The notes below the pieces were generated by a model that saw only the letters and a program-made list of their open reading frames with translations, was not told the origin of the DNA and did no database searches. DNA of 64,000 nt from Microvirga flavescens (GTDB lineage: Bacteria; Pseudomonadota; Alphaproteobacteria; Rhizobiales; Beijerinckiaceae), in NCBI RefSeq assembly GCF_003290125.1, contig NZ_QMKH01000001.1:248001-312000 (forward strand), in the 5' to 3' direction. The stretch's first letter is position 1, and each line of letters begins with the position of its first letter. Shown here one piece after another: positions 51,209-60,445 of the stretch. Position numbers and translations under genes: made by a program.

Positions 51209-52630
51209 TCACCCCGGTTTCACATTCTGATTCATGCGAAACAGGTTCTGCGGATCGTAGCGGCGCTTGATTTCGGCGAGGCGTTTGTAGTTGCCGCCGT
51301 AAGCGGTCTCGACGCGGTCGGGCTCGTCGGCGGGCATGAAGTTGACGTAGGCCGTTTGCGCAGCGTGCGGCTTTCCCGCCTCGAAAATCTTGCGTGCCCA
51401 GCCGATGCACGCCTTATCCATATCCGGTTCGCGCCAGCGCGCGTGAACGTTCATGACGAAGTGCGAGCTGCGCTGCGGGAAGGCGGTGGCGTCGGTTGGG
51501 ATGCGGCCTGCAAGCCCGCCCACATGACCGACGAAGATCTCGCATTCCGGCCCCGGCAATTCGCGGACAGCATCGGTCAGGATGCCGAGCGTCGCGTCGG
51601 AGAGTTCCGTGAAGTCGAGGCTCTTCCAGTAATTGCGCGCGCCGGGGGTGAGCAGGGGATCGAAGGCCTGCTGCCAACCGGTGAAGGGATGCGGGCCGAC
51701 CACATCGGCAATGGGCTTGCCGATGGCGCGCAACGTCGCCGTCGCCTTCTCGCCTTCCGCGAGATCGCCGCAATAACACATGGCGAGAATCGCCACCGGC
51801 TTGCCGTGCCATTCCTGCGGGATGAATGGCAGCGGCGGCGCCAGTCGCATCACCGCCCAGCAGGTCAGTTCATCGGGAGCGGTCTCAAGGGCCTGCCGGT
51901 ATTGCTCCAGCACCGCTTTGGCATTCTCGAACGGATGCACGACAAGACCGGACGTTACTTGCGGGCCAAGCTCGTGAAGGTTGAACTCGAAGCATGTGAC
52001 GATGCCGAAGTTTCCGCCGCCGCCGCGCAGCGCCCAGAACAGGTCCGGGTTTTCGCTCGCGCTTGCGCGCAGCATCTTGCCATCCGCCGTCACGACATCC
52101 ACCGCGAGAAGGTTGTCGATGGTCAGGCCGAATTTTCGCGTGATCCATCCGAACCCGCCGCCGAGCGTCAGCCCGGCAATACCGGTCGTCGAATTGATCC
52201 CCGTCGGCAGCGCGAGGCCAAAGGCCTGGGTTTCCTTGTCGACATCGGCAAGCGTGACGCCGGGCTCGACCCAGGCCTTTTTCGCAGCCTTATCCACGCG
52301 CACCGATTTCATCGGCGAAAGATCGATCATCAATCCGCCTTCGCACACGGCGTTACCGGCGATGTTGTGACCTCCGCCACGCACGGCGACGAGCAGGTTG
52401 TTGTCGCGCGCAAAGCGCACGGCATTGACGACATCGGCAGCCCCAACACATTGCGCGATCAGGGCGGGCTTGCGGTCGATCATGGCATTCCAGATCACGC
52501 GCGTGTTGTCGTAAGCGGCATCGTCCGCGCCCAGCACACGGCCACGCTGCTGCGCTGCCAGCGCCTCGATAACAGCTGCGCTGACTGCTGTTTTTCCGGC
52601 TTGCAGATTGGTGAGGCTCATGTCGTTCAT
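51209..52630 (-). CDS. FAD-binding oxidoreductase (BBE-like, PCMH type)
   Basis: 473 aa. FAD_binding_4 (PCMH) domain: VAVRGGGHNIAGNAVCEGGLMIDLS carries the likely FAD-linked His; LTLGGGFGWITRKFGLTIDN follows. The second covalent link seen in bicovalent relatives (CxxxG) is replaced by RGGGGNFGIVT, so a single link is expected. C-terminal BBE segment YGGNYKRLAEIKRRYDPQNLFRMNQN is typical. Start ATG 52630 has GGGGAG upstream. Substrate unknown; sugar or amine oxidases are in the family. Confidence 0.93.
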   Translation of the reverse strand: MNDMSLTNLQAGKTAVSAAVIEALAAQQRGRVLGADDAAYDNTRVIWNAMIDRKPALIAQCVGAADVVNAVRFARDNNLLVAVRGGGHNIAGNAVCEGGLMIDLSPMKSVRVDKAAKKAWVEPGVTLADVDKETQAFGLALPTGINSTTGIAGLTLGGGFGWITRKFGLTIDNLLAVDVVTADGKMLRASASENPDLFWALRGGGGNFGIVTCFEFNLHELGPQVTSGLVVHPFENAKAVLEQYRQALETAPDELTCWAVMRLAPPLPFIPQEWHGKPVAILAMCYCGDLAEGEKATATLRAIGKPIADVVGPHPFTGWQQAFDPLLTPGARNYWKSLDFTELSDATLGILTDAVRELPGPECEIFVGHVGGLAGRIPTDATAFPQRSSHFVMNVHARWREPDMDKACIGWARKIFEAGKPHAAQTAYVNFMPADEPDRVETAYGGNYKRLAEIKRRYDPQNLFRMNQNVKPG

Positions 52631-52738
52631 GGTTCGCTCCCCTCAAACGGTGGAGAACCTTCGCGCGTGCCCCTGCGCTCGACGTTCACATGCCTCACAA
52701 CGCGCAAGGTGGCTGTTCTGCTCCGCGGATTGATCTCC

Positions 52739-52806
52739 TAGAGCATGATCAGAACAAGTGGGAACCGGCTGTTCGCCTTAGATCATGCGATCTCAAGGTC
52801 TAGCGC
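52739..52806. repeat. Rhizobiales intergenic repeat between the FAD oxidase and folD
   Basis: TAGAGCATGATCAGAACAAG...CCGGCTGTTCGCC...GATCATGCGATC with outer GCATGATC / GATCATGC arms. Also recognised at 63431-63470 (GCACGATCAGAACAAGTGG). Confidence 0.75.
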
Positions 52807-52826
52807 TCTTCGTCCGCGCGTTCGCG

Positions 52827-53717
52827 TCACACGCCCGGCATGGCCAGTCCGCGCCGGCGGCACGCGGCCTCGAGCGTGTTGCGCAACAGGCACGCAATCG
52901 TCATCGGCCCGACACCGCCCGGCACGGGCGTGATGGCGGAAGCGACAGCAGCCGCCTCCGCATAGGCGACATCCCCGACGACGCGCGTCTTGCCCTCACC
53001 CGCGGCGGGGTTCGGTACGCGGTTGATGCCGACATCGATGACGATGGCGCCAGGCTTGACCCAATTGCCCCGTACCATTTCGGGCCGTCCAACGGCGGCG
53101 ACGAGAATGTCGGCGCGGCGGCAGACGTCCGGAAGGTCCTTCGTGCGCGAATGCGCAACCGTCACCGTGCAGCTCTGCGCCAAAAGAAGCTGCGCCATTG
53201 GCTTGCCGACGATGTTGGAACGCCCGACGACCACGGCATCGAGCCCCGCGAGATCCGGCTTCACCGACTGCAGAAGGAGAAGGCAGCCGAGCGGCGTGCA
53301 CGAGACGAGGCCGGGCACGCCGGTCATCAGACGTCCCGCATTAATGGGGTGAAAGCCGTCCACATCCTTGGCCGGATCGACGGTCTCGATCACCTTCTGC
53401 GTATCGATGTGCTTCGGCAGGGGAAGCTGCACGAGAATGCCATCCACCGCCGGGTCGGCATTGAGCTTTTGAACGAGGCTCAACACTTCAGCCTCGCTCG
53501 CCGTGGCGGGCAACTTGTGCTCGAAGGAGCGCATGCCGACCTCGAGCGTCTGGCGCGCCTTGTTCGTCACATAGATCTGGCTCGCCGGATCCTCGCCCAC
53601 CAGCACTACGGCAAGGCCCGGTGTGACGCCCCGTCCGGCGAGATCACCCACCGCCCCGGCGATCCGCTGGCGCAATCCTGCAGCATAGGCTTTTCCGTCG
53701 ATGATCTGAGCGCTCAT
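52827..53717 (-). CDS. folD: Bifunctional methylenetetrahydrofolate dehydrogenase/cyclohydrolase FolD
   Basis: 296 aa. Signature segments [37 protein letters not shown]-like ([12 protein letters not shown]) and [21 protein letters not shown]-linked interconversion of methylene-, methenyl- and formyl-THF. The start overlaps the end of the DUF167 gene (ATGA). Confidence 0.97.
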   Translation of the reverse strand: MSAQIIDGKAYAAGLRQRIAGAVGDLAGRGVTPGLAVVLVGEDPASQIYVTNKARQTLEVGMRSFEHKLPATASEAEVLSLVQKLNADPAVDGILVQLPLPKHIDTQKVIETVDPAKDVDGFHPINAGRLMTGVPGLVSCTPLGCLLLLQSVKPDLAGLDAVVVGRSNIVGKPMAQLLLAQSCTVTVAHSRTKDLPDVCRRADILVAAVGRPEMVRGNWVKPGAIVIDVGINRVPNPAAGEGKTRVVGDVAYAEAAAVASAITPVPGGVGPMTIACLLRNTLEAACRRRGLAMPGV

Positions 53718-54037
53718 GAAACCTGTCCTGTCAAAGCGGCAAGGCCCGCTGCTAGAGCGGCAGGCTCACCTGAAATCGCAAAGGTCTTGATGCGGGCCGT
53801 CGCGCCCGTCTCGAGGGTCACCGTGGAGGCCGGGACTTTCAGCGCCTTAGCAAGAAGCTTGCGGACGGCCTCATTGGCGGCCCCGTCCTCCGGCGCGACG
53901 CGCACCCGCACTTTCAGCACCGCCGACCCGTCCGAGAGCGCCTCGACCCCGTCGATGGCATCCCGCCCACCGCGCGGAGTGACGCGCACACGCAAGGAGA
54001 GGCCCTGGGCGCGGGGGAGCCAGGGCAGATCGGCCAT
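53714..54037 (-). CDS. DUF167 (YggU) family protein
   Basis: 107 aa from ATG at 54037. [45 protein letters not shown] and [14 protein letters not shown] match DUF167. Function unknown. Between yggT and folD, overlapping the latter by four bases. Confidence 0.93.
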   Translation of the reverse strand: MADLPWLPRAQGLSLRVRVTPRGGRDAIDGVEALSDGSAVLKVRVRVAPEDGAANEAVRKLLAKALKVPASTVTLETGATARIKTFAISGEPAALAAGLAALTGQVS

Positions 54038-54042
54038 CGGGC

Positions 54043-54333
54043 TTAAAAGGCCACCGGCATAAGGTAATCCTGAATCAGCCTCTCGATGAAGAAGATGATG
54101 AAAATCAGGATCACGGGGGAAATATCGACCCCGCCGAGATTGGGCAGGATATTGCGGATCGGCCGCAACACCGGCTCGGTGACCGCGTTCAGGAAGGTCC
54201 AGATCGAGCGGACGAGTTCGTTGCGGATGTTGACCACGTTGAAGGCGACAAGCCAGCTCAGGATCGCCGAGGCGACGATGAGCCACGTATAGAGCTGCAG
54301 GGCGAGCAGAATGACGTCGAGCAGGGCGCGCAT
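54043..54333 (-). CDS. YggT family membrane protein
   Basis: 96 aa with two hydrophobic helices ([25 protein letters not shown] and [16 protein letters not shown]) and the family block [21 protein letters not shown]. Implicated in osmotic protection or cell-envelope function in some bacteria. Five bases before the DUF167 gene. Confidence 0.94.
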   Translation of the reverse strand: MRALLDVILLALQLYTWLIVASAILSWLVAFNVVNIRNELVRSIWTFLNAVTEPVLRPIRNILPNLGGVDISPVILIFIIFFIERLIQDYLMPVAF

Positions 54334-54453
54334 GGGAATCTCATCAGGAAACGGCGCCCGTCATGTAGCGCCCCGGAACGATCCGAACAACCCGGTAATG
54401 CCGCTCTCAAGCCCGCCTCCCGCCGAAAAGATAAGCACCCCCGCTCATCCCGA

Positions 54454-54482
54454 TTGACAGAGGAAAGCCCGCAGGCCTAAAA
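54454..54482 (+). promoter_or_regulatory. Candidate tRNA promoter
   Basis: TTGACA (54454-54459), 17-base spacer, CTAAAA (54477-54482), placing a start about 20 bp before the tRNA. Confidence 0.6.
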
Positions 54483-54509
54483 GTCGCCCCGCTTGGTCTT
54501 GCACCGACC

Positions 54510-54970
<461 letters not shown>

Positions 54971-57900
54971 TTACAGGTGCCACTCCCACGCGCCACCACT
55001 AACGGCACCGCCCTTCAGCTGCTCCGCCTTGATCCCCTCGATCAGGATCTTGCGGCCGCCATCCAGGTTGATCTCCGTGCCGATCACACGGCCCCAGTCG
55101 GTGATCGTCTTCGGCATGTTGTGGCCCGTGAACCAGTTCTGCGAGCTCACGCTCGTCAGGCGGATCACGTCACCGGCGCCGAAGTCCTTCACCACGTCCG
55201 AGCCGCCACCGACATCGAACACGAACTGGTCCGAATGCGCACCGCCCCACAGGGTATCGTTGCCCGCGCCGCCGTTGAGCACGTCGTAGCCGCTCTCGCC
55301 GAACAGCATGTCGTTACCGTCCGAGCCGAACAGCGTGTCCTCGTTGGCCCCGCCATACAGCGTGTCGTTGTGAGCCCCGCCGTTCATCCAGTCGTTGCCC
55401 AGGCCGCCGAACAGCACGTCGTGACCGTCATCGCCCTGCAGGATGTCGTTGCCGTCCTCGCCATGGAGCGTATCCTCGTTGGCCCCGCCATAGAGCGTGT
55501 CCTGCCCTGTACCACCGAAGAGGAAGTCGTTTCCATCCTGGCCGTAGAGCATGTCCTGGTCCTCATGGCCGTAGAGCCAATCCTGGCCATTGCCGCCGTA
55601 CAGACGGTCATCACCCCACTGCCCGAGCAACTCATCACTGCCCTCGCCGCCATGCAGCGTGTCGTTGCCGAAGTCACCGACGAGGAAGTCGTTGCCGCTC
55701 TCGCCGTAGAGCAGGTCATTGCCCCACTGGCCATAGAGCGCATCGTTGTCGTCACCGCCATAGATGGTGTCCTGGCCATCACCACCAAGCAGCGTGTCGT
55801 TGCCGGTCCAGCCGATGATGGCGTCGTTGCCCTCGCCGCCATCGACATAGTCATGGTCCTCGCCGGCGTCGAGATGGTCGTTACCGGCGCCACCGAGCAG
55901 GGTGTCGTTGCCGAAGCGGCCGTAGAGGATGTCGTTGCCGGTATAGCCGGTGAGGTAGTCGTGGCCGTCGCCGCCGTCGAGATAGTCGTTGTCCTCGCCG
56001 CCATCGAGATGGTCGTTGCCGGTGCCGCCATACAGCGTGTCGTTGCCGAGGCGACCCATCAGGATGTCGTTGCCGGCGCCGCCGTCGAACTTATCGTTGC
56101 CGTAGACGTACCCGCTTGTGATGCCATCGTCGAGCACGTCGTTGCCGGCGCCGCCATAGATATGATCGTCGCCGTCGCCGCCGCGCAGCGTGTCGTCGCC
56201 CTCGCCGCCGACCAGCACATCGTGGCCGGCATAGCCGATCAAGTGATCATTGCCGGTGCCGCCAATGAGGTAGTCGGAATAGACGCCACCATGCACCGTG
56301 TCGTTGCCGGCCCCGGCATCGATCACCGAGCCGGAAACCCGGAAGGCTCCCGCGCGGCCTTCATGGGCGCCGTTGACAAGCCAATGCTCCCAGACCCAGG
56401 CATCGGACAGGTTGCTGTCCTTCTTGATCTTGGCCACGTCCGGGTTGGCCAGAAGATAGCCCGCCACGTCGAAGGCGGTGCCCCAGTCGGCGCCCGACTG
56501 CGAGCCGCCGGCCCAGCCGCCGGCCCGGCCGGCGAAGCGACCGTAATCGAGCCAGTGGGTGTAGGCCCAGGAGCGGTCGAGCCCGGCCGCCGCGATGGCC
56601 GCCGCCACGTCGCCGTTCTTGGCCAGGTAATCGTCGATGTTGAAGTTCGCGATGTCGGCAGTGCCGACGATGAGCGTATCGTCGTAGGCCGAGCCGAGCA
56701 CGTTCTCGATGTCCTTCAGGCGGTCGCCCGCCGCTGCACCGCCATCGCCGTAGCCGCCGGCCAGGTTGACATGGACGCGGCTGGAGCTGTTCGAGTAATC
56801 GACCGTGTCAACGCCCGCGCCGCCGATCAGCGTATCCGCATAGGCATCGTTGAACGAGCCGCCGTGCAGCAGGTCGTTGCCCTCGCCACCGTCGAGCAGG
56901 TCGCTGCCGGTGTCGCCGAACAGCACGTCGTCGCCGGAACCGCCGCGCACGGTGTCGTTGCCCGCGCCGCCGTTCATGACATCGTTGCCGGAACCGCCCT
57001 CGAGCCTATCGTTGCCGTCGCCGCCGAAGATCAGATCGTCGCCGGTGCCGCCATCGACCGAGTCATCGCCATTGTTGCCGTAGAGGGCATCGTTGCCGGA
57101 GCCGCCGAGCAGGGTGTCGTTGCCATGGCCGGCCGTCATGTAGTCGGCATCGTTGCCGCCTTCGAGACGGTCGTCGCCGAGACCGCCATAGAGGCTGTCC
57201 TTGCCGTCACCGCCGATCAGGGTGTCGTTACCGGCACGGCCGTTGATGACGTCGTTGCCGGCGCCGCCATCCATGTAGTCGTTGCCGGTGACGTTGGTGC
57301 CGTCGGTAGTACCTTCCAATGCATCGTCGAGCAGGTCGTTGCCGGCGCCGCCGAGGATGGTGTCGTCGCCGTTGCCGCCATGCAGCTTGTCATTGCCGGT
57401 GCCGCCGTCGACCAGGTCGTTGCCGTCCTCGCCGGACAGCAGATCGCTATCATCGCCGCCCGAGAGCGTGTCGTTGCCGGCGCCGCCATAGAACAGGTCG
57501 ATGCCGCCCGTGCCCTGGATCAGGTCATGGCCCGCCCCGCCGGCCTTGGCGCGGAAGGTCTTCTGCATGCCGTTCTGGTTGACCGTGCCGTTGAAGTCGA
57601 CGGACTCACGATCAATCGTGCCGCCGTTCTCCTTCCAGCCTTCCCACTTGGAATCGCCAATGGTTTGGGTGGTGCTGTTGGCGCGTGGAGCCCCCTTCAG
57701 GCTCCAGTCGAGCACGTTATTCCACGTTTCCCAAAGCCCGCCGACACCATGAATGGCCTCCCGGCGGTCGGACTGAAGCTCCACATAATTGGGGGGCGCA
57801 CCTGGAGGAGTTTGACCACCGCTCGTGACATCGAACCACAATCCCGAGGTCTCGAGGGTCGTGGTCATTCCCCCCTTGCCCTGTAGATTCACGATTGTCT

Positions 57901-59200
57901 CGACATACCGACCGATACCATTGGCATCGGTGACGTACTCATAAGTGGCGCGCTCTTTATTCAGAATGCTTCCGTCGCTGGAGACATCGAGCCTGATGAC
58001 AGAACCGTCGTCCTGATAGGACTCGATCTTTATCTTGCCAGTTTGGGGATCGTGAGTGACGACAGGCCTTCCGGCTGTTCCCGAAGGTGCCAGGAGCGTC
58101 TGCGTAAAGACGTCGCCATCCTGCACGATGTTCAGGATGCAGGCGCCGTCCTTACGCGCTTCGATGGTCATCGTTCCTTGAGAGACATCGCCCAGTGGGT
58201 TCACGTAGGCATATGTCTTGGAACCATCTGCTCTTGTATGAACAAATCTCACTCCACCATTGGGCAGCGCTTCCATGACTGCCATTCCGCCACCCTCTGC
58301 AGCAGGAAGAATCTCTATCATTTTCAATGAATGATGGTCGGGGTTTCCGCTATAAGATGGCCCCGCTCTCTCCATGAGAACACGACCATCGGAATATAAG
58401 CCGAACGTAACGCTATATGTATTGTGTGTAGATGAACTTACGTTCGTTATGGCCCAAATTTGCATGGGCACGCCATCCGAATCTACTTTCGTTATACTTG
58501 CCAAAACAGAACCATCATCACGGATCCTGACCGCCCCAGAACCAGGAATACCATTAGCGAGAAGGACTTGAGAATGTGTTTGTCCCGATAGATCGACATA
58601 GCTTTCGACTACAGCGCCTTCGACCGCCGTGTAATCATATTCCCGCCTGTCGGTGATATTGCCATCCGCATCCACAGTCGTAACCACCTTGCGGTGATCC
58701 GATTCTGACGTGATCTGCACCAGCGTCATTCCACCAGTTGCCTGATCCAAGTAAATGTGGGGAGGACTTAGATCGTCTCCGCCATGAACGAGCGTGACGT
58801 CGTGAGTATTCCCATCCTGGTCGACGGTCCGCTGAAACGCACCACCATTGGCGGTGAATTCGATCGTTGTTTGCTTTGACTCGACAATTTTTCCGTCCTG
58901 ATCGAGTTTGACGACTGTTTTCTTGGTACCGTCGTTGCTGACATTCGTCAGAGTGGTCGTACCGTCGGCATTCTCCTTAACGGTCGTCCCGGGCTTCAAG
59001 GTGATCTGGCCAACCTTGACCTCGTTCCCGACCTGGGAACCGCCATAACCGACGCTGCCGCCCGAGCCATCGAAGAAGTCATTCATCGCCTGCTCAAGAC
59101 GCGAGAGCGCTGTGCCACCGGCGTAGTGAATGCCCGCGATCGCTGCCGCGATACCGTCGGTGTACTGAACGATGTGGCCATCCCAATAGTCGTCTCTCAT
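54971..59200 (-). CDS. Giant RTX calcium-binding protein with two paired YLAxNxDV-type modules
   Basis: 1409 aa. Residues 1-500: a mosaic of short beta-rich repeats (for example KTVVKLDQDGKIVESK, KVVTTVDADGNITDR, IRLDVSSDGSILN). Residues about 554-800: RTX block 1 (GGxGxDxLxG nonamers such as GGAGNDTLSGG). Residues 851-895 and 908-953: two related modules (DYLAKNGDVAAAIAAAGLD / GYLLANPDVAKIKKDSN), each ending with WLDYGRFAGRAGG or WLVNGAHEGRAG. Residues about 960-1330: RTX block 2, ending FVFDVGGGSDVVKDF. C-terminal 80 residues (EGIKAEQLKGGAVSGG...) may be the type I secretion signal. One cysteine only. Start ATG 59200. No exporter nearby. Function unknown; surface or secreted is inferred. 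Confidence 0.9.
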   Translation of the reverse strand: MRDDYWDGHIVQYTDGIAAAIAGIHYAGGTALSRLEQAMNDFFDGSGGSVGYGGSQVGNEVKVGQITLKPGTTVKENADGTTTLTNVSNDGTKKTVVKLDQDGKIVESKQTTIEFTANGGAFQRTVDQDGNTHDVTLVHGGDDLSPPHIYLDQATGGMTLVQITSESDHRKVVTTVDADGNITDRREYDYTAVEGAVVESYVDLSGQTHSQVLLANGIPGSGAVRIRDDGSVLASITKVDSDGVPMQIWAITNVSSSTHNTYSVTFGLYSDGRVLMERAGPSYSGNPDHHSLKMIEILPAAEGGGMAVMEALPNGGVRFVHTRADGSKTYAYVNPLGDVSQGTMTIEARKDGACILNIVQDGDVFTQTLLAPSGTAGRPVVTHDPQTGKIKIESYQDDGSVIRLDVSSDGSILNKERATYEYVTDANGIGRYVETIVNLQGKGGMTTTLETSGLWFDVTSGGQTPPGAPPNYVELQSDRREAIHGVGGLWETWNNVLDWSLKGAPRANSTTQTIGDSKWEGWKENGGTIDRESVDFNGTVNQNGMQKTFRAKAGGAGHDLIQGTGGIDLFYGGAGNDTLSGGDDSDLLSGEDGNDLVDGGTGNDKLHGGNGDDTILGGAGNDLLDDALEGTTDGTNVTGNDYMDGGAGNDVINGRAGNDTLIGGDGKDSLYGGLGDDRLEGGNDADYMTAGHGNDTLLGGSGNDALYGNNGDDSVDGGTGDDLIFGGDGNDRLEGGSGNDVMNGGAGNDTVRGGSGDDVLFGDTGSDLLDGGEGNDLLHGGSFNDAYADTLIGGAGVDTVDYSNSSSRVHVNLAGGYGDGGAAAGDRLKDIENVLGSAYDDTLIVGTADIANFNIDDYLAKNGDVAAAIAAAGLDRSWAYTHWLDYGRFAGRAGGWAGGSQSGADWGTAFDVAGYLLANPDVAKIKKDSNLSDAWVWEHWLVNGAHEGRAGAFRVSGSVIDAGAGNDTVHGGVYSDYLIGGTGNDHLIGYAGHDVLVGGEGDDTLRGGDGDDHIYGGAGNDVLDDGITSGYVYGNDKFDGGAGNDILMGRLGNDTLYGGTGNDHLDGGEDNDYLDGGDGHDYLTGYTGNDILYGRFGNDTLLGGAGNDHLDAGEDHDYVDGGEGNDAIIGWTGNDTLLGGDGQDTIYGGDDNDALYGQWGNDLLYGESGNDFLVGDFGNDTLHGGEGSDELLGQWGDDRLYGGNGQDWLYGHEDQDMLYGQDGNDFLFGGTGQDTLYGGANEDTLHGEDGNDILQGDDGHDVLFGGLGNDWMNGGAHNDTLYGGANEDTLFGSDGNDMLFGESGYDVLNGGAGNDTLWGGAHSDQFVFDVGGGSDVVKDFGAGDVIRLTSVSSQNWFTGHNMPKTITDWGRVIGTEINLDGGRKILIEGIKAEQLKGGAVSGGAWEWHL

Positions 59201-59825
59201 GTCGGTTCTCCAGTTGGGTCTTTTTGCCCGGATGCATTGAGTGCCGATGGAGCTGCCCCCAGCCCATCGATACGTAGTTACATTACCGATACACGGTTAC
59301 ACTCGGGAGTTTTTCCGACCTTGGAAGAGCCTGACTACTCTATGATTGGAGAGGGTTTACATCTAAACTAAATGCGCTTTTGCAAAGTCATGAAAATTTT
59401 TTGCAAGTTTTATACTGATGATTGCCTTCCCCAGCGAAAGGGGACCACTTATGATGGAGATCGTTACGCACGACCTATACTGATTTCACTAACAATATTA
59501 TTGCAAAAAGCCCTGCAGCCTATGCCGCAGAGCTGTCCCTGATTTCGCTGGCGAGCTAAAATTCCGAGTTTCGTCTTTACGAACCTCTCAATGATCCGTC
59601 CGCAGCGCCTCGGCCATACGGGCCTTCAGCGCGTCTGGCGCAGCACCAATGAGGGAGGAGACGAGATCGTATCGGACCACCTGTTTCACCCAAGCATAAG
59701 AAATTGAGATCAAAGGGCTTTTCACTCAGGCAAATCGCTCCCGAACAGTAAGGGGCCCTCCGGGCTCATGAAATCGCTCGCGGACAATTGCTGGCGGCAA
59801 TTTTGCCGCCATGCGCGCTGGGGCA
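59201..59825. other. 625-bp region upstream of the RTX gene
   Basis: Holds an AT-rich centre (about 59360-59520) likely carrying the RTX promoter, a possible 45-codon frame (59588-59725) and a palindrome TGGCGGCAA/TTGCCGCCA at 59792-59811 behind the VOC gene. No RNA gene recognised. Confidence 0.5.
59588..59725 (-). CDS. Possible small protein (45 aa)
   Basis: GTG at 59725, preceded by GGGAGCG. The product (VKSPLISISYAWVKQVVRYD..., LVSSLIGAAPDALKARMAEALRTDH) has a C-terminal half that looks like an ordinary amphipathic helix. It could instead be a decayed gene end. Nothing else supports it. Confidence 0.22.
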   Translation of the reverse strand: MKSPLISISYAWVKQVVRYDLVSSLIGAAPDALKARMAEALRTDH

Positions 59826-60299
59826 TCAACCGCGCCTGGCCGCCTCGATCGCGGCGATGTCGATCTTCTTCATGTCCATCATCGCGTCAAACGCGCGTTT
59901 GGCTTGATCGCCGCCTGCGGCGATCGCTTCCGTCAAGGCGCGCGGCGTGATTTGCCAGGGCACGCCCCACTTGTCTTTGCACCACCCGCATGCGTTCTCC
60001 TGGCCGCCATTGCCGACGATGGCATTCCAGTAGCGGTCGGTCTCGTCCTGATCGTCGGTGGCGATTTGGAACGAGAAGGCCTGGTTATGTTTGAACGCGG
60101 GACCTCCGTTGAGGCCGAGGCAGGCAACGCCCGCAACGGTGAATTCGACCGTCAGCACGTCGCCCTCTTTCCCGGCTGGATAGTCGCTGGGTGCGCGGTG
60201 CACGGCACCCAGCGTGCTGTCAGGAAAGGTCTCGCAGTAGAAGCGGGCGGCAGCCTCGGCGTCCTTATCGTACCAGAGGCAAATCGTATTCTTTGCCAT
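59826..60299 (-). CDS. VOC family (PhnB-like / 3-demethylubiquinone methyltransferase domain) protein
   Basis: 157 aa from ATG at 60299. Starts NTICLWYDKDAEAAARFY, with TVEFTVAGVACLGLNGGPAFKHNQAFSFQI and CGWCKDKWGVPWQITPRAL. Glyoxalase-fold proteins of this group are of unknown reaction despite the demethylubiquinone name. Metal or substrate cannot be assigned. Confidence 0.9.
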   Translation of the reverse strand: MAKNTICLWYDKDAEAAARFYCETFPDSTLGAVHRAPSDYPAGKEGDVLTVEFTVAGVACLGLNGGPAFKHNQAFSFQIATDDQDETDRYWNAIVGNGGQENACGWCKDKWGVPWQITPRALTEAIAAGGDQAKRAFDAMMDMKKIDIAAIEAARRG

Positions 60300-60445
60300 T
60301 GCGTGTTTCCTTGCTGTGAAGCCAATGCTCCGGCTTTTTCCTGCCGCTCTTCCGAAATAGGTGGCGAACCGCATTTCTCCACCCCCGATCCTCTCACCCA
60401 AGCAACCGGGAGGGCAGATGTATGCGTTCCCCTATCGCCTAAGGT

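Noticed and set aside
55211..57541. CRISPR-like tandem repetition
   Set aside because: Period is the 27-bp RTX nonamer code within a coding frame, with no unique spacers.
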